DNA from: Leptobacterium flavescens
GTDB taxonomy: Bacteria; Bacteroidota; Bacteroidia; Flavobacteriales; Flavobacteriaceae
Reading direction: 5' to 3'
Length of the DNA stretch: 64,000 bases
NCBI RefSeq assembly: GCF_010671605.1
Contig: NZ_JAABOO010000002.1
Coordinates: 434,001-498,000 of the forward strand
The notes beneath the pieces were generated by a model. The model was given only the letters and a program-made list of their open reading frames with translations, made no database searches and had not been told where the DNA came from. Of the stretch, positions 17,264-25,244 are shown piece by piece. The number at the start of each line of letters is the position of its first letter. Positions within the stretch are counted from its first letter, which is position 1. The position numbers were made by a program, and so were the translations under genes.

Positions 17264-18366
17264 CTATTATTGGCTGTATTCAGTATCATTTCTCCGCTTG
17301 AGGTACGTTGTATATATACAAACTGAGTATCATCAAGCTTGTCCAGTTGAAGGACGTTTACCATCGGTAGTGAAACATAAGGCACTCCCTCTGTCTTTCC
17401 AAGCTCGCGAACGGGCTCCGTAAGGGTTCCTTCAAATTTCTCAACATCGGTATATCTTACTTTCATAACCGCTCTGTTGGTATTAGACATTACAAAGAAA
17501 GACTTCCCGTCTTTTTCCATGCTGATAATATCCAACGGAGAGTTTCCTGCTCCGAGTTCGGCTACTGTTCTTCCTTTTACGTGCTTTCCGTTCTTAAGCT
17601 GATCCATAGGAAAAAGTACTAATGGTGTACAGGTATAACTGGCTACCAGTTGTTCCTTCCCTTTAATATTGGCAACCGTAAAGGTTTTTATCGGTGCAAA
17701 AGTTTCAAATTGTGCGTGAGCGGCATGGTAGATCTCCAGGGATGCATGATCCTGGTTTTTGTTGAATGGGAAAGGAATACTTCTGAAAGTAGAGCTGAAT
17801 TCCTTGTTAGACAATCCGCTAACCATTAATTTACCGTTGTGGAAGCCCATATCGGCAATTGCCCACACTCTTTGAGAACGTCCTCTTCTGTCTTTTTTAT
17901 TCGCATCTACCGCATTCTCGATCTCTGCTTTGGAATAGCTTACATCCTTAAGGGAAACAGCTTCTAACTGATCTCCTTTTAGTCTGAACAATAATGGAGT
18001 TCCGTCGGCATTGTGTACGGATAGATAAATATTTTTAGATAATGGATTAACGGCCATATCCGTAATCCTGATATTAGAAGCTTCCGTACCCAGCTTTTCT
18101 GCAAGCTTTGCATCGAAGTTTCTCATTCTTACTGCAGAAGCAGAAGCGTTGTTCTGTGCATCTTTAGTATCGACCGCAAATACGGTTGCGCTTTTGGAAT
18201 CTCCTATAAACAGGATCCCCTCAGGACCAAAAGTCAAAGCGTTGATAGATTGTACACCCGGATCCCCGCTAATAAAGTTATCGGTATAGGAGGTGGTGTT
18301 TTTTGTTGCTGAAATAGCCAGAAGTGCTATTAAAGCCAAGGCTGGAATTACGTATAGTTTTTTCAT
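17254..18366 (-). CDS. Exported beta-propeller-like protein, function unknown
   Basis: A 370-residue protein with an N-terminal signal peptide (MKKLYVIPALALIALLAISA). The body has repeated short strands such as INALTFGPEGILFIGDSKSA, ITDMAVNPLSKNIYLSVH and LDIISMEKDGKSFFVMSN, which suggests a six- or seven-bladed propeller. No enzymatic motif is recognised. Overlap of 10 bases with the following lipoprotein gene suggests translational coupling. Its neighbours upstream (the ion channel gene) are separated by about 100 bases. Confidence 0.7.
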   Translation of the reverse strand: MKKLYVIPALALIALLAISATKNTTSYTDNFISGDPGVQSINALTFGPEGILFIGDSKSATVFAVDTKDAQNNASASAVRMRNFDAKLAEKLGTEASNIRITDMAVNPLSKNIYLSVHNADGTPLLFRLKGDQLEAVSLKDVSYSKAEIENAVDANKKDRRGRSQRVWAIADMGFHNGKLMVSGLSNKEFSSTFRSIPFPFNKNQDHASLEIYHAAHAQFETFAPIKTFTVANIKGKEQLVASYTCTPLVLFPMDQLKNGKHVKGRTVAELGAGNSPLDIISMEKDGKSFFVMSNTNRAVMKVRYTDVEKFEGTLTEPVRELGKTEGVPYVSLPMVNVLQLDKLDDTQFVYIQRTSSGEMILNTANNRWL

Positions 18367-18465
18367 CGCTAGTGTTTTTTAAACTCACTAAAATTAGAAA
18401 CTTTATAGGTATAAGGTGAGGATCAATAAGTTAATTAACTAAATTTTAATAATTTGTTAGGGAAT

Positions 18466-19497
18466 CTAGTCTTCCAGAAAAAGTACACTTATTAAAATGG
18501 CTAAAAAAACGGTGTAAAGCAGCGGAAAAAGCCATCTGAAAATCCGGATAAGCCTTAAAGACATCTTTTTGCTTTTCTTCAGGACCACAGCATTGTTAAA
18601 AATAATGGCCCCCGCAGTAAGGAAGATGGATGTATAACCGGAAATGATAATGATCTCTATAAAAGTGTTATAGGGCAACCTTGGCAATAAGGTAGATGTA
18701 AAGAAATTAAAGGCTACCACAGTCAGCATAAGGGTAAAAGAGATATTCAGCTGATTGGAAAAGTCGTTTACCCAGAATACCAGCCAGGAGGCGATGATGA
18801 TCAGGAATATCGGCAGCAGGACCTGCCAGAAATAATAATTGAATTTCCGCTCGGTAATGATCTCAAAAGTACACCTGGAAAAAACCTTGGGAGTACCGCT
18901 TATACCGTTAAAGTGTTCGTAGGTTATCTTACTGATGGTATCGCGGGTGCCCATGATGGTCCATTCCTTCAGGTAGGTGGCATCGAGTTTCTCGGGTGTT
19001 AGTTCAGCCGAGGTAAATACAAGCTGTTCAATATCTTTGGAAAAGGCTTCTATTTGAAGGTTGAATACCTGTCTGTCTACCGGGTAGAGATGGAAATCCA
19101 TATCTGCAGTGAATTTGGCATGAAAGCGTTCATTGTACATTACTTTCCCTCCCCTGAAAAACTTAAGCTGTTTGTTAAGGATCTCCCTTTTTCCGAGTAC
19201 ATTGATAAACTCGAAGGTCGGGATCGGATAATTGTCGGGGAATTCACTGTTCTCGTAGGTAACCTCAGCTGAATCGGTATCCGGAAACGGATTATCCGGA
19301 TCCTCCCACAAAAGAACCAGATAACCGTCTATCAGATAAGTCTCGTTCATGGAATTGATATCATATATTTTATTGAGGTGGAAAGAAACGGAGATCTCAA
19401 GCGGAGATGTTTCATGAGCGTACCTGCCAAAACACATAAGCGGGAACAAAAGAAGTACATTCCCGATAAAGAACACTATGTCTCTAGGCGTTTTCAT
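18466..19497 (-). CDS. Pentameric ligand-gated ion channel, ELIC-like (Cys-loop receptor homologue)
   Basis: A 343-residue channel subunit with signal peptide (1-24), an extracellular ligand-binding domain (about 33-220) and four membrane helices (M1 about 224-243, M2 249-275, M3 280-302, M4 319-340). The Pro-loop DFHLYPVDRQ (134-143) replaces the eukaryotic Cys-loop. The pore segment SFTLMLTVVAFNFFTSTLLP is almost that of ELIC from Dickeya/Erwinia. ELIC's amine-site residues, by remembered numbering, are kept: Y38 (Y59 here), P74 (P93), E77 (E96), N103 (N122), E131 (E150), F133 (F152), Y175 (Y193), F188 (F206); R91 is Gln110. ELIC is opened by GABA and primary amines. Its start overlaps the glutamate decarboxylase gene by 14 bases. 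Confidence 0.95.
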   Translation of the reverse strand: MKTPRDIVFFIGNVLLLFPLMCFGRYAHETSPLEISVSFHLNKIYDINSMNETYLIDGYLVLLWEDPDNPFPDTDSAEVTYENSEFPDNYPIPTFEFINVLGKREILNKQLKFFRGGKVMYNERFHAKFTADMDFHLYPVDRQVFNLQIEAFSKDIEQLVFTSAELTPEKLDATYLKEWTIMGTRDTISKITYEHFNGISGTPKVFSRCTFEIITERKFNYYFWQVLLPIFLIIIASWLVFWVNDFSNQLNISFTLMLTVVAFNFFTSTLLPRLPYNTFIEIIIISGYTSIFLTAGAIIFNNAVVLKKSKKMSLRLIRIFRWLFPLLYTVFLAILISVLFLED

Positions 19498-20767
19498 TAT
19501 GTTTGGTGTTAGTCAAAAGCTTATAGCAACGCAGCAGGTCTCCGGCGAATTTTTCTATCAGAGCTTCGCTCAGATTTTCCTTTACCACTACCCTGCAAAT
19601 GCGGGTTCCCCCTTCCGGCAACTCATAAACAGGAAGCATCCAGTTTAATCCTCTCATTTTATCTGCCAGAGCATTCAGAGATCCATTTCCTTCTTCCCTT
19701 GTTCTGAAGGCAACCACGGGTAAAACACCCGAATCTACCAGCTGAAAACATTCAGAATCCCGTATCAGGGCTCTGAGATAAGCAGCTTTATCCATATATT
19801 TTCTAAGAACCTTCCTATACCCCTTTTTTCCGAGGGAAAGGAAGTTAAAGTACTGCATCAGGATCATGGAGGAACCTCTGGAAAAATTCAAATTATAAGA
19901 TTCTACGGTACCTCCCAGGTAAGACGACCTGAAGATCAGTTCTTCGGGCAAATAATCTTTTCCCCGGAAGAGAAGCCAGCCTACTCCCGGATATACCAGC
20001 CCGAACTTATGACCGGAAAGGTTAATGCTTCTCAGGAGGGGTAACCGAAAGTCCCATTTTTCGCATTGGAATTCTTCAAGAAAAGGCAGGATAAAACCAC
20101 CTATGGCGGCATCGAGATGGATCCCGATATCCCATCCATTCTCCTGATTCACCTGTTGAAGCAGATCGTTAAGCCGACAAACCTTATCCACATTTCCCGT
20201 ATAAGTATCTCCCAATACGGCTCCGACACAAATCGTGTTTTCATCCAGTAGTTCCCGGATAGCATCGGGATCATAACTGCCGTCCCTGTAAAAGGAAATT
20301 TTACGGGCTTCCACATCAAAGTATTTTGCAAACTTATCCCAGCATATATGCGCATTCTCTCCATATACCAGGTTGGGAGAACTGTCGGGTTTCCCCTCTT
20401 CCCTTCTTCTTTTTTTCCATAACCATTTATGGGCCAGCAATCCCAGGATAACTGCTTCCGAAGAACCGATGGTAGCCGTACCGATACCATGGTCGTCTGC
20501 ATTCAGCAGATCTGAGAGCATACAGATAATACGATCGTGAATTTCTTTGGTCTGAGGGTATTCCGAAAAGTCAATAAAATTCTTCCCCCATTGTCCGGCG
20601 ATCAGCTTTTCGGCATAAGGATGTGCCGTGGTTGTGCTGAAGCTTCCCAGATCGAGGTGAATATTCCCGTCAAGAGCAAGTTCTCTGGTAATTTCGCCGT
20701 AGGCGTCCAGAGGATCCATCCCTCCTTCGGGAAAATTGTATAACGATATTTTATCGGTACTTTTCAT
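19484..20767 (-). CDS. gadB: Glutamate decarboxylase family PLP enzyme
   Basis: A 427-residue group II PLP decarboxylase, closest in pattern to GadB, which turns glutamate into GABA. It has TIGSSEA (PLP phosphate), LDAAIGGF (Asp219), and SGHKFG with the Schiff-base Lys254. The substrate-site residues of GadB are largely kept: T62/F63 is Ser42/Phe43, and D86 is Asp66. GadB's Gln163, stacked on PLP, is His140, as in most other group II decarboxylases. The N-terminal helix and the C-terminal His-containing tail of the E. coli acid-resistance enzyme are missing. Abuts the upstream membrane-protein gene and overlaps the channel gene. GABA is the likely, not proven, product. Confidence 0.9.
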   Translation of the reverse strand: MKSTDKISLYNFPEGGMDPLDAYGEITRELALDGNIHLDLGSFSTTTAHPYAEKLIAGQWGKNFIDFSEYPQTKEIHDRIICMLSDLLNADDHGIGTATIGSSEAVILGLLAHKWLWKKRRREEGKPDSSPNLVYGENAHICWDKFAKYFDVEARKISFYRDGSYDPDAIRELLDENTICVGAVLGDTYTGNVDKVCRLNDLLQQVNQENGWDIGIHLDAAIGGFILPFLEEFQCEKWDFRLPLLRSINLSGHKFGLVYPGVGWLLFRGKDYLPEELIFRSSYLGGTVESYNLNFSRGSSMILMQYFNFLSLGKKGYRKVLRKYMDKAAYLRALIRDSECFQLVDSGVLPVVAFRTREEGNGSLNALADKMRGLNWMLPVYELPEGGTRICRVVVKENLSEALIEKFAGDLLRCYKLLTNTKHNENA

Positions 20768-21610
20768 TTAAATAGCCGCAATTAGAGATTGTACTTTTTC
20801 CATAATGCTCTGAAGGATCCTGTAAACGATTTCCGAGGAGAATCCGCCCAGAATAGCAAAAAGGAGCCGGTTCACTTCTATAGAATCATCCAGTACGACC
20901 TGGTTTACAGAAACCCCTTCAGAAAGAATGATCCCGCTCAGCATCCCCATCAGTAACATTATCCAGTAATAAGTGGAATCTTCAGGAGAGAGGGTAGCAT
21001 CTTTCACTTCCCGGATCAGTTTGGAGAGCAGAAAAAAGGAGGCCCCGGTTACAGAGGCGGAACTCAGGAACAAAAGATTTAGCATAAGTATCTTTCCGTC
21101 ATTCTCCAGTATTCCTTTAGATAATTCAACGGCATTCACTTCAGAACTTAGTCCGGTGACCATCAGGCTTAAAACCGCCAGGATTGCCACGATCATAAAG
21201 TTCCTGACCAACGGAATAGGACTGAAAATATAAAACTTCTTTTTGCTCTCATAGTAACGGGAGATATACATTATAGTCTGTGGTGTTGCTGGTAACAGGG
21301 CATCACATACCATGTTATAAGCCTTTACCAGATCTGAGGTATACTCACTATGGATCAGCTGCCCTACCTCATCCGATATCTTTTTACCGGTATACATGGC
21401 GTAATGGGTAATTGTATGAAGCTCTTCCTTTATTTTAAGGGTCATATCATCCTCAGCTACGGTTTCATTGCTTTCAACCGGGTGGAAAGTGAGCATTTCA
21501 TTTTCTTCCGGCGTTTCTACAGATGGTGCCTGAATATCTTCTCCAGCCGTATTCTCCTCTACCGGAATATCGTATGCTGACCGTTCTTTTATTTTATCGT
21601 AAATATTCAT
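20768..21610 (-). CDS. Unknown membrane protein of the GAD/ion-channel operon
   Basis: A 280-residue protein with an acidic soluble N-terminal part (about 1-125) and four predicted membrane helices (about 135-155, 170-197, 212-233, 245-265). The ATG at 21610 (MNIYDKIKERSAYDI) is preferred over 21685, because the longer frame would run 65 bases into the preceding TolC gene; with 21610 the gap is 10 bases. The stop codon abuts the decarboxylase start codon. I do not recognise the family: no transporter, channel or enzyme signature is visible. Position suggests a partner of the decarboxylase or the channel. Confidence 0.8.
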   Translation of the reverse strand: MNIYDKIKERSAYDIPVEENTAGEDIQAPSVETPEENEMLTFHPVESNETVAEDDMTLKIKEELHTITHYAMYTGKKISDEVGQLIHSEYTSDLVKAYNMVCDALLPATPQTIMYISRYYESKKKFYIFSPIPLVRNFMIVAILAVLSLMVTGLSSEVNAVELSKGILENDGKILMLNLLFLSSASVTGASFFLLSKLIREVKDATLSPEDSTYYWIMLLMGMLSGIILSEGVSVNQVVLDDSIEVNRLLFAILGGFSSEIVYRILQSIMEKVQSLIAAI

Positions 21611-21620
21611 ATCGGTATTT

Positions 21621-22829
21621 TTATAATGTTTCACCCACAAAAAAGTCCAGAAGTTTAGCCGTAAGCACATAATTGTACCTGGCATCTATAGCCCTGAATT
21701 CTGCATTGATCATCCAGTTCCGAGCACTTAAATAATCTGCATTACTTAGCCGGCCGTTTATAAATTGCTGTTCCATTATCAGGAATTCCAGTTTTTGCTT
21801 TTCAAGGGCATCTCTAGCTTCCTTATGTGTTTCCCTGGCATTGTGTAAACTTCTGATAATAAGAGTAACGGCATCCTCTAAATTCCGAAGCAGGTGTTCC
21901 AGCTGTTTCTGGCGCAGTTCCAGTGTTATTTTTGCAATATTGAGCTGTGTTCTTCCTGTACGACCGTTGAAAACCGGAATGTTTACACCAATACCGAAGA
22001 AATTCTGGTAAATCCCTCCGTTGCCGGGATCCCATCCCAAAGTATTTTGATATAACAGACTTACGGTGGGCCACAGATCTATTTCGGAAAGTATTTTATT
22101 TTTTTCAGCGATCAGTACCGCATATTTTGCCTGGTTAATGGTAGGATCTATCGGAATTGAGGCCCGATATACTTCCTCCTGACCTTCATAGGCATTAATA
22201 TAAACGGGAATATCCACTATCTCGAAAGATTGTTCCATATCCAGGTTTATCAGCTGTTTTAACTGCAATAATGCCAGATCTGCATTTCTCCTGGCAGCCT
22301 GAAGATTTAAGCGGTCTTCTGCCTGAAGGGCAGTCATAAAATAATGAGTCTCCTTACCTGTCTTTTCTCCCAGGCGAAGGTTACGTCTGTAATAGTGGTT
22401 AAATACTTCCGCCCTGCGTTTCAGGGTCAATGCATTGATATAAACTCTTAGTGTACCTTCTTCTATGGTATTTTGCGCAAAGGAAATGTTTTCATCTGCC
22501 TGAGAGATCGTATTTTTAATACGTTCTGCCTGATGTCTTCTTCTGTACAGCAATCCCAGGTCCTGAGATAATTGAATTCCCGCCTGGTGGCTATAGGCAT
22601 CTGTAGCGTTATGCTGAAAGCTTAAATTAAAGAAACCGGATACGGAAGGCAAAAATTGCTGGAGGGTCTGTTTTTGCTGCTCTCTGAAACTCTTATTCCA
22701 TATTCTTGCCTCTACCGCTAACTGACTGTGTTTACGGCCGTAGGCAATACAATCTGTGAGTGACCAGCGCTGCTGTGCATTCACAAACAGGCTATTAATC
22801 ATAAAAAGAATAAGGATCCTGTTGAACAT
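21621..22829 (-). CDS. TolC-family outer-membrane factor
   Basis: A 402-residue protein with a signal peptide (MFNRILILFMINSLFVNA) and two TolC/OEP halves. The halves have long heptad-type helices (KQTLQQFLPSVSG, AERIKNTISQADENISFAQ, ARRNADLALLQLKQLINLDM) and the beta-barrel turn FFGIGVNIPVFNGRTGR. Such trimers form the outer-membrane conduit of efflux or type I systems. No adaptor (HlyD) or pump (RND, ABC, MFS) gene is next to it, which is unusual. It is the first gene of the run that continues with the unknown membrane protein, GAD and the channel. Confidence 0.88.
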   Translation of the reverse strand: MFNRILILFMINSLFVNAQQRWSLTDCIAYGRKHSQLAVEARIWNKSFREQQKQTLQQFLPSVSGFFNLSFQHNATDAYSHQAGIQLSQDLGLLYRRRHQAERIKNTISQADENISFAQNTIEEGTLRVYINALTLKRRAEVFNHYYRRNLRLGEKTGKETHYFMTALQAEDRLNLQAARRNADLALLQLKQLINLDMEQSFEIVDIPVYINAYEGQEEVYRASIPIDPTINQAKYAVLIAEKNKILSEIDLWPTVSLLYQNTLGWDPGNGGIYQNFFGIGVNIPVFNGRTGRTQLNIAKITLELRQKQLEHLLRNLEDAVTLIIRSLHNARETHKEARDALEKQKLEFLIMEQQFINGRLSNADYLSARNWMINAEFRAIDARYNYVLTAKLLDFFVGETL

Positions 22830-22939
22830 GATTGTAGTAATTAAATAATTAAAGAGAAGAATCTCACCTTCCGCATCCGGTAAATAGGATCTAAACTCCG
22901 GGCATTATCTAATGACATACCCGTTATCGTCTGTATTGC

Positions 22940-23461
22940 TTATTTTACAGGGAACCTGCCTTTTAGGATCCCCACTATTTTACTTTTTTGTTCTTTTAAG
23001 AATTCATTCGAATTCCCCGACTTTTCAGCATTGGAACAGTAATCAATAAAGGCGTTGATATCTATTCCTAATTCGGCATATAGCCTCACGAGTTCATCCT
23101 TATCGGTAAGGTAGTGTCCCTTATGCGGCTTTATACCGGGATCGGAATAATCGACCACCCTTAGAGGAGAAGAATTGGTCCTCAGGTTCTGCCCGTCATA
23201 TTTAGTACCGGACGGTGCCTTTTCGGCCAGTTTTGCCCCGGTCTCATGTTCCGTATGCCTGTATTCGTGGTCGGTCAGGAAGTATATGTTCCTGCTGCTT
23301 TTCTTAATGACCGCAAATCCGTCGTCATGATAGGGCCTCACTCTTACAAAACAGCCCTCGCTGTCTATAAAGTAAAGACTGGGTATCCCCTTATCTCCAT
23401 CGATACGCCTGGTACCGAATTTTAAATTGCCTGATGATATTACTTCGCTATAATTGCACAT
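22940..23461 (-). CDS. Hypothetical protein of the DUF2589 gene run
   Basis: A 173-residue soluble protein, read from the ATG at 23461 (MCNYSEVISSGNLKFG); the longer frame to 23566 would overlap the zinc-ribbon gene by 86 bases and has a low-complexity basic leader. Motifs that stand out are YFIDSEGCFVRVRPYHDDG, SRNIYFLTDHEYRHTEHE and KGHYLTDKDELVRLYAELGID. The HEYRHTEHE cluster could bind a metal. Family not recognised. Last gene of a six-gene run (25847 down to 22940). Confidence 0.6.
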   Translation of the reverse strand: MCNYSEVISSGNLKFGTRRIDGDKGIPSLYFIDSEGCFVRVRPYHDDGFAVIKKSSRNIYFLTDHEYRHTEHETGAKLAEKAPSGTKYDGQNLRTNSSPLRVVDYSDPGIKPHKGHYLTDKDELVRLYAELGIDINAFIDYCSNAEKSGNSNEFLKEQKSKIVGILKGRFPVK

Positions 23462-23480
23462 AGTTTTATTTTTTTTAGTG

Positions 23481-23684
23481 TTATCTGTAATTTTTACTTC
23501 GGCTGTTTGAGCCTTTTGCCTGCTTCTGATGGGTTTCCCTGTCAAAGCTCTGGTTCCTGTTCTCACCTCTCTTTTTATTGGTGTTCTTCCTGCTGCTGTC
23601 TGAGCAGTTACTGCAGTATTCTACTGCTTCCTTTGGTGCACTCTTCGGAAGGGAAGAGCCACAATTCGGGCATTTTTTCGCCAT
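23481..23684 (-). CDS. Small zinc-ribbon protein
   Basis: A 67-residue protein that starts MAKKCPNCGSSLPKS and has a second CSNC pair at about residues 24-27, giving a CxxC-x(n)-CxxC zinc ribbon in the first 30 residues. The rest is basic, Asn/Ser/Gln-rich and probably disordered. It lies between the second DUF2589 gene and the 173-residue protein. Function unknown; a nucleic-acid or protein adaptor role is possible. Confidence 0.6.
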   Translation of the reverse strand: MAKKCPNCGSSLPKSAPKEAVEYCSNCSDSSRKNTNKKRGENRNQSFDRETHQKQAKGSNSRSKNYR

Positions 23685-23712
23685 TTTTATATGTTTTTAG
23701 TTAGATTTTGGA

Positions 23713-24168
23713 TTAAACCACACTTTTTACCAGATAATCATTGATCCTTAAGAAAGACTCTGACGGCTCTCCGGATTCGAATGTGATCTCCACATCGGCC
23801 GTAGCCTGATTTTTACCAAAGAATCCCCCACTGCTTCCCATATCTATATCCAGACTTGGTCCTTGTTTACTATCAGCATCCCCAAGTTTGATCTTGCCCA
23901 GACCTGCCTGGAACTTCAACTTGAGTTTCCTGATCTTTATAGCCGAAGGAGGCAGTAAACTCATCAGAGGGACTTTTAAGACTACCATATTATCCGGATC
24001 ATCCTCAGGATCCAGTGTCGGAACCGAGATTTCCTGGGTAATCGGTTTTCCATCTTCATCGAAATACTTATCAAGCTGATGAATATGTTGCTCTTCTGTT
24101 AACTCCTGTGCCCGCAATACCGCATTGTGTATTGCCTGTAGCAAATGGTCAAAACGTTGTTGTGCCAT
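23713..24168 (-). CDS. DUF2589-family protein 2
   Basis: A 151-residue protein with an N-terminal helix (RFDHLLQAIHNAVLRAQELTEE) and the DUF2589 core VVLKVPLMSLLPPSAIKIRKLKLKF (about 80-105), followed by a Gly/Asp-rich strand region (GSSGGFFGKNQATADVEITFES) and a basic-hydrophobic end. The family is of unknown function. A paralogue lies two genes upstream and shares the LKVPLxxLxP core, so the two may form a complex. Confidence 0.75.
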   Translation of the reverse strand: MAQQRFDHLLQAIHNAVLRAQELTEEQHIHQLDKYFDEDGKPITQEISVPTLDPEDDPDNMVVLKVPLMSLLPPSAIKIRKLKLKFQAGLGKIKLGDADSKQGPSLDIDMGSSGGFFGKNQATADVEITFESGEPSESFLRINDYLVKSVV

Positions 24169-24184
24169 GATATATATGTTTTAG

Positions 24185-24469
24185 TTATTTCTGTTCCAAC
24201 CAGTGCGGTTTGCGTTTAAAACCGATATGGTAAGTGGTGATTTCCATGGTGAGCTGATGCTCCCCGATCATATATTGTCCTATACTCACATCCTTTCCCA
24301 GGATAATTCCCTTGGGAAATTGGCTTAGGCATTTATTCAATAAAGCCAACTGTTCTTCATGTTTTTCTTCAGAAAAGGGGGCGTTCGGATTCAGATTCCC
24401 CACGGTCACTTTCTTTACAAAACCGATCTCTGTATAATCCGGCCTGTTCGATTTCTTATTTGGTAACAT
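24185..24469 (-). CDS. Small hypothetical protein between the two DUF2589 genes
   Basis: A 94-residue soluble protein (MLPNKKSNRPDYTEIGFVKK) without recognised domain. It contains EEQLALLNKCLSQFPKGIIL and ends HIGFKRKPHWLEQK. Gaps to both DUF2589 neighbours are 16-25 bases, so it is probably translated from the same mRNA. Function unknown. Confidence 0.65.
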   Translation of the reverse strand: MLPNKKSNRPDYTEIGFVKKVTVGNLNPNAPFSEEKHEEQLALLNKCLSQFPKGIILGKDVSIGQYMIGEHQLTMEITTYHIGFKRKPHWLEQK

Positions 24470-24494
24470 AACAGTTGGCTTTAAGGGTTAATAT

Positions 24495-25190
24495 TTAAGC
24501 TGCCTTCTTTTCAATGGGGTTTCCATCGGCATCAAGAAGTACACCTTCTCCGGTAGGCTTTCCGTCGTCTCCTCTCGGAAGCTCTCCTTTATCATCTGCC
24601 TGATATGCTTTTACCTGACGTGGCTGAGCAGCGTCATGCATAATATCGAGTACCCTGGCAAGACCTTCCGGAATTCCGTGATTGGTTGCCTGAACCTGTA
24701 CGTGATATTTGGCTGATTTATCCGTAGATCTGGTATTCTCTCTGGAAGTGGATACCGATCCGGAAGCCGAAACGCTTACGCTGAAGAATAGGTACTTAGC
24801 CGATCCTGAAGCAGAGAAGCTAGCTTCCTTAGCCGATTTTTCAGTGGTTGAAGTAGCACTTTTAACTTCCATGTCGAAAGTGATATCCACTAAATCTACC
24901 TGAAGGTTAGGTACAGGAACGATAGCGAGGATAGGAACTTTAAGTTTTACCTCTTCTACCGTTGGGTTTCCTTCGGCATCCGTTCCCGGGCGCTCATAGA
25001 GGAAATCCACCATCCTGGCAGGTCCGGGAATTATGTTCCCGTTTCCGTCATCGACCTGTTCAAAACCGATCTCATTAATAAAGCCCGCTGTGGCTTTTGC
25101 CAAATTGACGTTCGACTTTACAGCCGCGGTCAAAGGGGCTCCGATTAGGTCTTCCATGGGAAGTCCCTTGAACTGATTTGCAATGTCCAT
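24495..25190 (-). CDS. DUF2589-family protein 1
   Basis: A 231-residue protein with the DUF2589 core (KLKVPILAIVPVPNLQVDLV at about 86-105) followed by a Ser/Ala-rich stretch (SASGSAKYLFFSVSVSASGS) and an amphipathic end region GIPEGLARVLDIMHDA. The N-terminal part (IANQFKGLPMEDLIGAPLTA) is also family-typical. The C-terminal 40 residues are acidic and Gly/Asp-rich. Members are reported from Bacteroidota and Vibrio-like bacteria without known role. Confidence 0.8.
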   Translation of the reverse strand: MDIANQFKGLPMEDLIGAPLTAAVKSNVNLAKATAGFINEIGFEQVDDGNGNIIPGPARMVDFLYERPGTDAEGNPTVEEVKLKVPILAIVPVPNLQVDLVDITFDMEVKSATSTTEKSAKEASFSASGSAKYLFFSVSVSASGSVSTSRENTRSTDKSAKYHVQVQATNHGIPEGLARVLDIMHDAAQPRQVKAYQADDKGELPRGDDGKPTGEGVLLDADGNPIEKKAA

Positions 25191-25244
25191 AATTAAAAAG
25201 TTTAATAGTTAATAATTAAATTCAGTATTGTTATGTTTCGTTTT

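Noticed and set aside
18466-19497. Horizontal gain of the channel from a eukaryote
   Set aside because: The Cys-loop cysteines are absent, the long M3-M4 loop is missing and the pore is ELIC-like, so it belongs to the prokaryotic branch.
21611-21685. Longer N terminus for the four-helix membrane protein
   Set aside because: It lies within the TolC gene's coding end; the ATG at 21610 leaves a normal 10-base gap.
23461-23566. Longer N terminus for the 208-residue frame
   Set aside because: It would overlap the zinc-ribbon gene by 86 bases and adds a low-complexity basic leader; the ATG at 23461 follows the zinc-ribbon stop.
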